Of a stretch of 37,836 bases of DNA, positions 7,468 through 15,532 are shown one piece after another. The position numbers were made by a program, and so were the translations under genes. The notes below the pieces were generated by a model, which did no database searches, had not been told where the DNA came from, and saw nothing but the letters and a program-made list of their open reading frames with translations. The DNA comes from Phycisphaerae bacterium (GTDB lineage Bacteria > Planctomycetota > Phycisphaerae > UBA1845). Every line of letters begins with the position of its first letter. Positions within the stretch are counted from its first letter, which is position 1. Location: positions 1 through 37,836 of the forward strand of contig JAJDDQ010000009.1 in assembly GCA_029260215.1 (NCBI GenBank), written 5' to 3'.

Positions 7468-8718
7468 ATGGAAACGCAACAAATTGAACCAACGGTTTTG
7501 ACGCAGGACGAGCCGGGCGGCGATCTTTGGACGCTGAACTTCGGGCCTCAGCATCCGGCGACGCACACGACGCTGCGACTTGTTCTGGAGCTTGACGGCG
7601 AGCGGGTGATCGCGTGTACGCCGCACATCGGCTACCTGCACAGCGGGTTTGAGAAGCTCGGCGAGCATTTGGATTACAACCAATACGTGGTCGTCACCGA
7701 TCGGATGAATTACATCTCTCCGATGGCGAACAACATCGCTTGGCATCATGCGTGCGAGGTGTTGTTCGGTATCGAGATCACGCCGCGTTGCAAGGTCTTG
7801 CGGACGATCATCGCGGAGCTGGCTCGGATACAGGATCACCTACTGTGCGTGGGGACGGCTGCGCTGGACCTCGGAGCGTTCACCGCGTTCTTGTACGGCT
7901 TTGCCGAGCGCGAGGAAATCTACGATCTGTTCGAGGATATTTGCGGGGCGCGATTCACGACGAGCTACACGCGCGTCGGGGGTTTGATGCAGGACATGCC
8001 CGACGATTGGCCTGCGAAAGTGAAGACGTTTTGCAGAAAGCTTCCCAAGACTTTCGAGGACATGGTTTCGCTGCTGAATCGCAATCGCATTTTCGTGGAG
8101 CGGACGCGCGGTGTTGGTTATATCGATCATGACGACGCGATCAACTGGGGCTTGACGGGTCCGCTGGCTCGGGCGAGCGGCGTGCGGCGCGACTTGCGCA
8201 AGGACGAGCCTTATCTGTGTTACGCCAATGACTGGAACGGTCAGGGTGCGAGCGCGGTCACGTTCAAGGTGCCGATCGCGACTGGCGGTGATGTCTATTC
8301 GCGTTACCTGCTGCGTCTCGAGGAGATGCGTCAGTCGTTGCACATTATCGATCAGCTTATCGACAGCATCCCGGCAGGCCCGATCAACGTGTTGGCGGAC
8401 GACAAGCAAACGCTGCCTGACAAGGGCGAAGTGTATTTCAGTATCGAGGGGCTGATTCATCACTTCGAGCAGGTGATGACCAACCGAGGCCACACACCGC
8501 CGGTGGGTGAAGCCTACGGTGCCAACGAAACCGCCAACGGTGAATTGGGCTTTTATCTGTGCAGCCAGGGCGACCGCTATCCGTACCGGGCGCGGTGCAG
8601 GCCGCCGAGCTTCATCAATTATCAATGCTTCCCGAAGCTGGTTGTGGGTCACCAGATCAGCGACGCGGTGGCGATTCTCGGCAGCCTGAATATCATCGCG
8701 GCGGAGTTGGATCGGTAG
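7468..8718 (+). CDS. nuoD: NADH-quinone oxidoreductase subunit D
   Basis: NuoD is the 49-kDa subunit of the Complex I peripheral arm and helps form the quinone site with NuoB. The 416-residue product has the canonical LNFGPQHPATH at residues about 25-35, GYLHSGFEKLGE, YVVVTDRMNY, GLTGPLARASG and the C-terminal DxxAILGSLNIIAAELDR ending. Its length (about 400) fits. ATG 7468 is seven bases after GAAGG; the adjacent ATG 7465 is too near the SD, and the longer frame from 7393 lacks conservation. It starts a plus-strand nuo run that continues with nuoE and, after three foreign genes, nuoF. nuoA-C do not precede it, so the complex's genes are dispersed. Confidence 0.95.
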   Translation: METQQIEPTVLTQDEPGGDLWTLNFGPQHPATHTTLRLVLELDGERVIACTPHIGYLHSGFEKLGEHLDYNQYVVVTDRMNYISPMANNIAWHHACEVLFGIEITPRCKVLRTIIAELARIQDHLLCVGTAALDLGAFTAFLYGFAEREEIYDLFEDICGARFTTSYTRVGGLMQDMPDDWPAKVKTFCRKLPKTFEDMVSLLNRNRIFVERTRGVGYIDHDDAINWGLTGPLARASGVRRDLRKDEPYLCYANDWNGQGASAVTFKVPIATGGDVYSRYLLRLEEMRQSLHIIDQLIDSIPAGPINVLADDKQTLPDKGEVYFSIEGLIHHFEQVMTNRGHTPPVGEAYGANETANGELGFYLCSQGDRYPYRARCRPPSFINYQCFPKLVVGHQISDAVAILGSLNIIAAELDR

Positions 8719-8719
8719 G

Positions 8720-8860
8720 ATGAAAACGAATCGAGCTACGGTGAACAGTGGGCCGGATGATCGAGCGCAGTGTCTCGATGGAGTCACATTCAGGCCATCG
8801 TGGCCCGATCCATATTCCGTACTTCAGAGTCTCGTATACGTTGCGACGTTGATTCGGTAA
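8720..8860 (+). CDS. Possible 46-residue small ORF between nuoD and nuoE
   Basis: An ATG one base after the nuoD stop opens a 46-codon frame that ends 16 bases before nuoE. It begins MKTNRATVNSGPDDRAQ and ends SLVYVATLIR. The closeness to the nuoD stop suggests coupling. No domain, membrane helix or signal peptide is clear, and the frame may be chance. Confidence 0.25.
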   Translation: MKTNRATVNSGPDDRAQCLDGVTFRPSWPDPYSVLQSLVYVATLIR

Positions 8861-8876
8861 TTGGGACTGGTGAATC

Positions 8877-9521
8877 ATGGCTTGGAAAACACTCGATCGG
8901 ACCGAACCTGTTTACGACAAGGACGCGCCGGTTGTTCTTTCGGAGGCGGTGCGGCGGAAAATTGAATCGTACTTTCCGCGCTACGAGACCAAGCGAGCGG
9001 TTCTTCTGCCTGCGCTGCACGTCGTGCAGGAATCGCTGGGACACGTTTCGTGGAAAGCGATGGCTGAGGTGGCGGAAATTCTGGAGATTCCGCCCTCCGA
9101 CGTTCTGGATACGATATCGTTTTACACGCATTTCTGGACCAAGCCGAAGGGCCGCAAGGTTATTACGGTGTGCCGCAGCATCAGTTGCGAGTTGATGGGC
9201 GGGCGCGAGATGCTCGATGCTGTCAAGGCCAAACTCGGCATCGGGGAACACGAAACGACACCCGACGGTGAATACAGTCTGGTGACCGAAGAGTGCCTGG
9301 CGGGTTGCGATCACGCTCCGTGCATGTTGATCAACGAGCGCTTGCACAAGAATGTGCGTCTCGAAGATGTCGAGAAGATACTGGCTGACCTTGAGAACGA
9401 TCGGATCGACGCACAGCGGAGCGATCTGTACGACGCGCCCGACGAGCCGGAGGCCGGTCAGTCTGGCGATGACGCCGCCGACGCCACATCGGACGTGGCT
9501 GAGATGAAGGCGGCTGATTGA
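8877..9521 (+). CDS. nuoE: NADH-quinone oxidoreductase subunit E
   Basis: NuoE is the 24-kDa thioredoxin-fold subunit carrying the N1a [2Fe-2S] cluster of the NADH module. The 214-residue product has the four ligand cysteines: Cys99 and Cys104 (VCRSISCELMGG), and Cys140 and Cys144 (EECLAGCDHAPC). The helical N-terminal part shows the usual KRAVLLPALHVVQE and VAEILEIPPSDV segments. The last 40 residues are an acidic, Ala/Asp-rich tail not needed for the fold. It partners with NuoF, whose gene lies 4 kb downstream instead of adjacent. Confidence 0.95.
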   Translation: MAWKTLDRTEPVYDKDAPVVLSEAVRRKIESYFPRYETKRAVLLPALHVVQESLGHVSWKAMAEVAEILEIPPSDVLDTISFYTHFWTKPKGRKVITVCRSISCELMGGREMLDAVKAKLGIGEHETTPDGEYSLVTEECLAGCDHAPCMLINERLHKNVRLEDVEKILADLENDRIDAQRSDLYDAPDEPEAGQSGDDAADATSDVAEMKAAD

Positions 9522-9569
9522 TCGTGGTCGGACGGATGACGGGCTGCTGAAGCAGTGTGGCTTGGGTCT

Positions 9570-9600
9570 GCACCGGTTGCAAACCGGTGCCGCACGTGAT
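9570..9600. repeat. Dispersed 31-bp palindromic repeat, copy 2
   Basis: GCACCGGTTGCAAACCGGTG forms an 8-bp stem with a three-base loop, followed by a CGCACGTGAT tail. Copy 1 is at 2510-2540. It sits between nuoE and the first inserted gene and could end or attenuate nuo transcription. Confidence 0.65.
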
Positions 9601-9635
9601 ATCGAAATCACACCCCTCGATTTTTTCGGTGAGCG

Positions 9636-10886
9636 ATGCAGGCCGACCTCAATTCCGCGGGCGAGAAGACGAATCATACAGGTACGCCCACGCCCACATG
9701 GCAGGCGCACGTTGTCGGCCTGTTTCTGATTTACGTCGTGAGCTTGGCAGCGCTGTCCAGCGATGCACACATCTGGCAACCTGCGCGACTTCTCTCGCCG
9801 GATAAGAATGCGAACGTGGCTGAGGGGTTGCGACTTTACGCCACCGGCGACGTTGCGCTCAGTGATCGTCTTTGGGATACGGCTGTTATCGATGGTCGCG
9901 TGGTCAACATTTTTCCGCCGCTGGTCACGATGGTTGCGTACGTGGCAGCCTGGGCGGGGTTCGAGGGGTTGCCGTTTACATGGATTGCGTTGTTGTTCGT
10001 GGTGCCGTTGCCGGGGGTGGTCTATGCGCTCTTTGCGGTATTGACGCGGCGGGTCACGTCGGCGTGTTTGCTTACGTTGGCCTTTGTGCTGGGAACGTCG
10101 GAGTTCATGATTTTACAGCGTTCGCTACAGGGCGGCGGTGTGTATCAGCTTAACCACGCCGTATCGCAACTGGGGTTGGCGATTTTTCTTGTGGATTATT
10201 TTTCGCGTCGTCGGTGGTGGCTTGGCGGAATCGGTTTCGCGATCATGACAGCGTCGCGGCTTACGATGGGTGTGTATGCGCTGCCCTACCTGTGGGCGTT
10301 GTTTCGTCGTTCGGATCGACGGGCCAACCGCTGGTGCAGCCTCGCGATGGTCGTCGGGACGGTCGCGGTTTTGGGTGCGTTCAATTGGGCGCGGACCGGT
10401 TCTGTGTGGGACGCGGGGTATCGTCAGATTTACGCGAATCGCGACACCGCGTCGGATCGGCTTGCGCGGGACGGGGGCGAGGCGCTTTTCGCGTTGCGTC
10501 ATGTCCCGCGAAACCTCTATTGGATGAACGTCGGCCCGCCGGATTTTCAAACGAAATCCGGGCGGACGCGATGGGTCTTGCCGACGGAATCGGTGGGTAT
10601 CTGGTGGACATCGCCGATTCTGCTTCTGCTTTTTCCCGAGGTCCGGCGGATTGTCCGCGACCGGGATCGTGCCACAATGTTGATCGCAGCCGGTGTGGTT
10701 TTTGGGATTTTGATGTGTTACCACACGACCGGCTGGGCACAGCGCGGGTATAATCGGTTTTCGCTCGATTTCCTTCTGGTGTTGTTGGCGTTGATCGCAC
10801 CGCGTCTGGAATTGTGGGCGGCCCGCGTATTCGCAGCCGTGTGTGCCTTGTGGAGCATTGTCTATTTCGTGTGGATCATTGAATGA
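9636..10886 (+). CDS. GT-C-like polytopic membrane protein (inserted copy 1)
   Basis: The 416-residue product has about nine to ten hydrophobic segments. After the first membrane segment comes a loop of the kind seen in lipid-linked GT-C/PMT-type glycosyltransferases: NVAEGLRLYATGDVAL, then WDTAVIDGRVVNIFPP. LPLPGVVYALF and VLGTSEF follow, and near the C-terminus come NLYWMNVGP and AQRGYNRFSLDF. The same blocks recur in the product at 12282-13502, so the two are paralogues. By analogy it would move sugar from a polyprenyl carrier to an envelope acceptor, but no exact family is assigned. Start ATG 9636 has a weak GGTGAG upstream. It sits in the nuo run after nuoE. Confidence 0.75.
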   Translation: MQADLNSAGEKTNHTGTPTPTWQAHVVGLFLIYVVSLAALSSDAHIWQPARLLSPDKNANVAEGLRLYATGDVALSDRLWDTAVIDGRVVNIFPPLVTMVAYVAAWAGFEGLPFTWIALLFVVPLPGVVYALFAVLTRRVTSACLLTLAFVLGTSEFMILQRSLQGGGVYQLNHAVSQLGLAIFLVDYFSRRRWWLGGIGFAIMTASRLTMGVYALPYLWALFRRSDRRANRWCSLAMVVGTVAVLGAFNWARTGSVWDAGYRQIYANRDTASDRLARDGGEALFALRHVPRNLYWMNVGPPDFQTKSGRTRWVLPTESVGIWWTSPILLLLFPEVRRIVRDRDRATMLIAAGVVFGILMCYHTTGWAQRGYNRFSLDFLLVLLALIAPRLELWAARVFAAVCALWSIVYFVWIIE

Positions 10887-10962
10887 CTGGTGTGAATAGG
10901 AATTTTTGTTTCGGGCTGCATGCGCGGGGAATTGGACTTGTCTGTTCGGCGGAAATTTGCGT

Positions 10963-12159
10963 ATGACGCCCACGAAAAAACGTTCGCGCGTGCGAAGGGT
11001 GCTCGACCGCGCAATGCTTATGTCTGCCGGTGTTTTTGTCGCACTTGTTCTCGGCGAAATCGTCGTGCGCATCGGAGGATTCGGACCGGATGTCCACCCT
11101 GTTTTCATCGGCCTTTTTCAACTTTCGGACGACCCACTCCTGCGATACACGCTTGTTCCGAATGCCGAATACGATCGCGCGTACATCAACACGCACGGTT
11201 TTCGCGGGTCTGATGTTTCGCGTCGCAAGAGTTCCGATACATTTCGAATCGTATGCATCGGCGACTCCATCTGTTTCGGATACGCCGTGGGGCAGCGGGA
11301 GACTTTTTCCGCACGGCTTGAGCAAGGTCTCAATGCCGGACCGGCCTCGCAGGGACGCCGTTTCGAGGTGCTCAACTTCGGCGTCACGGGCTACAATATT
11401 GTTCAGATCGCGGAGAATCTACGCGAGCGGGTTGTTGATTTCGACCCCGATCTGATTGTCTATGCCTATTGTCTGAACGATCCGCAGGACTTCAGCCACG
11501 AGTTTGATGCGCTCAGCATCAAGCTTAACAAAGCCGAAATGCGATTCCGGGAACACATGGTCAGTCGTGCCCGGCGGCTGTCATTGCGATCCCGGTTGTA
11601 TGCGCTCGCACGTTTCGCGGTGGAATCGAGCACGCCGGAGGGAATGACCCTTCGCGGCTTGCGCAAAGACCCGCAGTTTCAAAACCTGCATCGTGGGACG
11701 CACGCTGAGTATTTCACCCGGCTTCATCGCGAACCGCCGGGCCTGACGCGCCTGGAAGATGGGCTGGCTGCCATTGGTCGCATCGCTCGTGAACAAGAAA
11801 TACCTGCCAGCCTCGCACTTTTTCCCCTGCTCGTCGATCCGGAAAGCTATCCGTTCCGCGAGGTGCATGAGCAGGTTCTCGCGCTTGCCGAGAAGGAGAA
11901 TCTTCACCCCATCGATCTGACGGATTCTTTTTTGTCTTTCAAGGGTGACGCATTTTGGTCTTTGACGGTTGATCAGCTTCACCCCTCAGCCGCCGGCCAT
12001 ACTGTCGCCGCTATTGCGATTTTGCGCGGACTAATGTCCCACGGACTGCTGGACGTGGCCGATGATACCTTGGCACGACTCTCCTCTGCTCCCGAGCCTG
12101 TAGGCTCGATCGCACGGCACTTGGCGGCGGAGGTTGACGATAGCTCAATCGTGCGATGA
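10963..12159 (+). CDS. Membrane-anchored SGNH/GDSL hydrolase-like protein
   Basis: The 398-residue product has a basic start, one hydrophobic segment (about 17-36, signal anchor) and a domain with all four SGNH blocks: GDS (Ser102, IGDSICFG), the Gly block (FGVTGYN, Gly143), the Asn block (YCLNDP, Asn172), and D337-x-x-H340 (DQLHPSAAGH). Such enzymes remove or transfer acyl groups; AlgJ/AlgX-type and acetylxylan-esterase-type members act on extracellular glycans. It lies between two paralogous GT-C-like proteins, so an envelope-polysaccharide acyl-modification role is inferred. Start 10963 is chosen so that the basic n-region precedes the helix; a start at 10906 would add 19 residues. Confidence 0.8.
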   Translation: MTPTKKRSRVRRVLDRAMLMSAGVFVALVLGEIVVRIGGFGPDVHPVFIGLFQLSDDPLLRYTLVPNAEYDRAYINTHGFRGSDVSRRKSSDTFRIVCIGDSICFGYAVGQRETFSARLEQGLNAGPASQGRRFEVLNFGVTGYNIVQIAENLRERVVDFDPDLIVYAYCLNDPQDFSHEFDALSIKLNKAEMRFREHMVSRARRLSLRSRLYALARFAVESSTPEGMTLRGLRKDPQFQNLHRGTHAEYFTRLHREPPGLTRLEDGLAAIGRIAREQEIPASLALFPLLVDPESYPFREVHEQVLALAEKENLHPIDLTDSFLSFKGDAFWSLTVDQLHPSAAGHTVAAIAILRGLMSHGLLDVADDTLARLSSAPEPVGSIARHLAAEVDDSSIVR

Positions 12160-12281
12160 AAGTGATGACAGGTTGCGATACAATTCGCGGCGGACCGCTG
12201 AAAGCGCTGCCATCGCCGAGACGTCTCGCTCTGAAGCGTTTTTCGATATCCAACACTCTATGCGGCTGAACGTTCACGACG

Positions 12282-13502
12282 ATGGAATCACTCGCGAAAA
12301 CACTTCGCAAACCGATACGCCTCAGCGACGGCACGCGCCGGCATTTGCGTAACCTTCTTATCTTGTATGTGTTGTTCTTTGTGCTCGCTCCTCGCCCGCT
12401 GTGGCGACCGGGGGCGCTCCTCGTGCCGAGTGAAAATCTCAACGTGGCTGAGGCGGAGGCTTGGCTTGACGGCACTATGGCTGTCCGCGACATGCAGTTG
12501 GACGCGGCTGTGCATGAGGGGCAGCTTTACAATGTCTTTCCGCCGTTTGTGTCCATCCTCTCGGTTCCCGTGTTGTTGGTTCAACCGGGCGGTTTTCCCT
12601 ACACGCTGCTCTCGTTGTTGTTTGTGTTGCCATTGCCGGGCTTGACGTATGCACTGTTTCTTCGTCGGTGCGAGAGTTCGTTCGCAGCGCTTCTGATGGC
12701 CGGCTTGTTTGTGCTGGGGACTTCGGTTCTGCCCGTCGCGTCGAAATCGGTGGCGACCGGCAATGTTTGCCGCGTCAACAACACCGTGACCCAGATCGGC
12801 CTGCTGATCTTGTTGTTGGATTTTTATGGACGACGGCGGTGGTGGGTCGGCGGGCTGGGGCTGATGGTTTGTGGCTGGGCGCGTTGGCACATGCTGGTCT
12901 ACGCGGTTCCGTACATTTGGGGGCTGATTCAAAAAGCGGATCGGCGAAATCTCCGAAATGGGATTATTCTGACGGCTGTGCTTTTTGCGTGCCCGCTGGT
13001 GTTGAACATGGCCAAGTTCGGCCATCCGCTGGATACCGGGTACGCGTACATTTACAATCAGAGGGCGGGGACGCTGGCGCAGCGGGCGTGGGAGCATGGC
13101 GTGTTTTCGCCGGTCTACGTGCCGCAAAACCTCTATTGGATGTTCCTGGGCCTGCCGAACATTTTCGTACGCGGCGGGCGATGGTTCTGGATGCACAACT
13201 CCCAGTGCAGCGGGATTTTGTGGACCACGCCGCTTCTGATCTATGCTGCGTTCGATTTCCGCAGGCTGGTGCGCCTGGCGGAGAACCGGGCGCTCATGGC
13301 GGCGATTGGTGTTGTGTTTGCGGTGACAATGCTTTACCACAATAATGGCTATGGTCAGCGCGGGTTCAACCGATTTTCGTTGGACTTCGTGCTTCCGCTG
13401 CTGGTGATGATCGCACCGCAGGTGTTGCGCGGGCGTCGTCGATACCTGACGCCCCTGCTCGCCGTGTGGAGCGTGGTTTACTTTGGCCTCATTTTGTATT
13501 GA
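12282..13502 (+). CDS. GT-C-like polytopic membrane protein (inserted copy 2)
   Basis: This is a paralogue of the protein at 9636-10886. The 406-residue product shares, in order: NLNVAEAEAWLDG, LDAAVHEGQLYNVFPP, LPLPGLTYALF, VLGTS, VNNTVTQIG, RRRWWVGGLG, PQNLYWM and GQRGFNRFSLDF. The loop plus FPP pattern is typical of PMT/GT39-like membrane glycosyltransferases. About nine to ten hydrophobic segments are seen. No clear SD precedes ATG 12282, so the start is uncertain. It is followed after 30 bases by nuoF, making the two likely co-transcribed. Substrate and acceptor are unknown. Confidence 0.75.
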   Translation: MESLAKTLRKPIRLSDGTRRHLRNLLILYVLFFVLAPRPLWRPGALLVPSENLNVAEAEAWLDGTMAVRDMQLDAAVHEGQLYNVFPPFVSILSVPVLLVQPGGFPYTLLSLLFVLPLPGLTYALFLRRCESSFAALLMAGLFVLGTSVLPVASKSVATGNVCRVNNTVTQIGLLILLLDFYGRRRWWVGGLGLMVCGWARWHMLVYAVPYIWGLIQKADRRNLRNGIILTAVLFACPLVLNMAKFGHPLDTGYAYIYNQRAGTLAQRAWEHGVFSPVYVPQNLYWMFLGLPNIFVRGGRWFWMHNSQCSGILWTTPLLIYAAFDFRRLVRLAENRALMAAIGVVFAVTMLYHNNGYGQRGFNRFSLDFVLPLLVMIAPQVLRGRRRYLTPLLAVWSVVYFGLILY

Positions 13503-13532
13503 CTCGGGTTCGCCGGGTCGTGGACGGTACGC

Positions 13533-14843
13533 ATGGGTAAGTATGAACCGGTTCTGTTGCGAAGCGTCGGAGTGGCTGACTCGCGTACGCTGGCTGTCTA
13601 TCAATCTCGCGGCGGGTACGCGGGTGCGAGAAAAGCGCTTACGCAGATGTCGTCCGAGGAAGTGATCGAGGAAGTCAAGCGTGCGAACCTTCGCGGGCGT
13701 GGCGGGGCGGGCTTTCCCGCCGGGGTGAAGTGGACGTTCCTGCCCAAAGATCGCACGCGTACCTACCTGTGCGTCAACGGCGACGAATCCGAGCCGCCGA
13801 CGTTCAGCAACCGCGTGCTCATGGAGCACGACCCGCACCAGCTTATCGAGGGCGTTATCATCGCGGGCTACGCTACCAAAGCGCAGGTGGCGTATATCTA
13901 CCTGCGCGTGGAGTTTCACGAACAGTTTCACCACATGCAGACGGCTGTCGATGAAGCCTACGCGGCTGGCATATTGGGGAAAAACATTTTCGGAAGCGGT
14001 TACGATCTTGACGTCTACGTGCATCGCGGCGCGGGGGCGTATGTCTGTGGCGAGGAGACGGGGCTGATCGAGTCGCTGGAGGGCAAACGCGGTTGGCCTC
14101 GGATCAAACCGCCGTTTCCCGCCATCGAAGGCTTGTTTCGCAAACCGACCGTCGTCAACAACGTCGAAACGCTGTGCAACCTTCCGCACATCATCGAGCG
14201 CGGGGCGGACTGGTTTCTGGGAGTCGGCCCACAGGGTAGCAGCGGCCCCAAGCTCTTTTGCGTCAGCGGTCCGGTGAAGCGTCCCGGTTGTTACGAATCG
14301 CCGATGGACATCACCTGCGAAGAACTGATTATGTCCGACAAGTTTGGCCGGGGCATGACCGACGGCGCGAAAGTGAAGGCGGTCTTTCCGGGCGGAATCA
14401 GCATGGGCGTGCTGTCGGCCGACGAGTTGGGCATGAAAATGGATTTCGACGATCCGCGCAACTTCGGCCTGCTCGGGCTGGGGACGGCGGCGGCGGTCGT
14501 GGTCAACACCGACACGGATATTCGCGAGGTGCTGCGGAATCTGGCCCGTTTTTACGCCCTCGAATCCTGCGGCCAGTGTACGCAATGCAGAATGGGCACC
14601 AGCTGGATGTACCGCATTGCCCAGCGCATCGCGCTCGGTGCGGGACGTTTGGAAGACCTCGACTTGTTCGAGGAAGTTTCGGGACGCATGGGCATGATGC
14701 CGGGCTTGAGCATCTGCGGACTGCCCGACGGTGCGACGTTTCCGCTTCGCGGTTTGATCCAAAAATTCCGTGGAGAATTCGAAGAGCACATTCGCAACCA
14801 AGCCCCCGGCAGGGCGGACGAGTTGCTTACTGTCTTGAATTGA
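13533..14843 (+). CDS. nuoF: NADH-quinone oxidoreductase subunit F
   Basis: NuoF oxidises NADH with FMN and passes electrons through the N3 [4Fe-4S] cluster. The 436-residue product has the FMN/NADH-site glycine motif GRGGAGFPAG (55-64), CVNGDESEP, YVCGEET, and four cluster cysteines: Cys346, Cys349 and Cys352 in ESCGQCTQCRMG, and Cys395 in SICGLPDG. Its length fits the family (about 430). It starts 30 bases after the GT-C-like gene and ends nine bases before the convergent small membrane protein gene. nuoG does not follow. Cys80 and others are structural or incidental. Confidence 0.97.
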   Translation: MGKYEPVLLRSVGVADSRTLAVYQSRGGYAGARKALTQMSSEEVIEEVKRANLRGRGGAGFPAGVKWTFLPKDRTRTYLCVNGDESEPPTFSNRVLMEHDPHQLIEGVIIAGYATKAQVAYIYLRVEFHEQFHHMQTAVDEAYAAGILGKNIFGSGYDLDVYVHRGAGAYVCGEETGLIESLEGKRGWPRIKPPFPAIEGLFRKPTVVNNVETLCNLPHIIERGADWFLGVGPQGSSGPKLFCVSGPVKRPGCYESPMDITCEELIMSDKFGRGMTDGAKVKAVFPGGISMGVLSADELGMKMDFDDPRNFGLLGLGTAAAVVVNTDTDIREVLRNLARFYALESCGQCTQCRMGTSWMYRIAQRIALGAGRLEDLDLFEEVSGRMGMMPGLSICGLPDGATFPLRGLIQKFRGEFEEHIRNQAPGRADELLTVLN

Positions 14844-14852
14844 GTCGCGCGT

Positions 14853-15431
14853 TCAACCTCGTCGCGGGCGGACCGCTACGAGCAGGAAAAGTCCGAACGA
14901 AGCCTGAAAAACGCCGATTCGAGCGTAGAATTGGATCGGTACGTCCGGCATGCCGCCCCATTTGACTGCAGCCCCAATGCCCCCCATGCTCGCGACGGTC
15001 GAGAGCAATATCAGCAAGGCTGATTGACGCAACATCGCTCGGGCGAACCTGAATCCGATGATTCCGAACAGGCTGCCCAGACCGTTCCACGCGCCGGCAG
15101 CGTACGCGATACCCAGCCAACCCAGCAGCATGCCTGGCAGAAGATTGGCGCGCATCTTGCCTTGTGCCCTGAGATCATTGAGCACCGTGGCTTGCTCTGC
15201 GGACGCTTTCTGATTAGACGGCATGAGGGCCATCATCGCCGCAAATTCATCGATGCCCTTGACCATCAGCTTGTCCGTCAGCCAAGGCCGAGCCGTATCG
15301 TGAACCCAATACGACCAACCGCCCGCGAACAGAAGGCTGGCGAACGCGATGATGCGAAGCCAATTGCGCGCACTTTTGGTCTGGGAGGCGCTGTAGATGG
15401 TAATGATCTCAATTCGACGAGCCTGTGTCAT
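14853..15431 (-). CDS. Small polytopic membrane protein of unknown function
   Basis: The 192-residue product has three or four hydrophobic segments: WLRIIAFASLLFAGGWSYWV, GMLLGWLGIAYAAGAW, SALLILLSTVASMGG and ASFGLFLLVAV. Between the first and second is a soluble stretch (WLTDKLMVKG...) with no motif I recognise. ATG 15431 has GAGGGGAAG about ten bases upstream; a longer frame to 15554 would overlap the peptidase gene. It is the last gene of a minus-strand cluster behind the M16 peptidases, about 100 bases downstream, and is convergent with nuoF. Function is unknown. Confidence 0.7.
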   Translation of the reverse strand: MTQARRIEIITIYSASQTKSARNWLRIIAFASLLFAGGWSYWVHDTARPWLTDKLMVKGIDEFAAMMALMPSNQKASAEQATVLNDLRAQGKMRANLLPGMLLGWLGIAYAAGAWNGLGSLFGIIGFRFARAMLRQSALLILLSTVASMGGIGAAVKWGGMPDVPIQFYARIGVFQASFGLFLLVAVRPRRG

Positions 15432-15532
15432 CGTCGTCGTCTTCCCCTCGAAAAATACGCAGGAATCCCGGCGGAAATTTATACACACCCTTCGCCGGTG
15501 GGTTGCGAGTCCGCCGGACGTCGCAACGCTGC

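Noticed and set aside
12288-14801. An 837-codon open frame on the minus strand opposite the GT-C-like gene and nuoF
   Set aside because: It overlaps two strong plus-strand genes, is rich in His/Arg/Gln from complemented codons and shows no family features.
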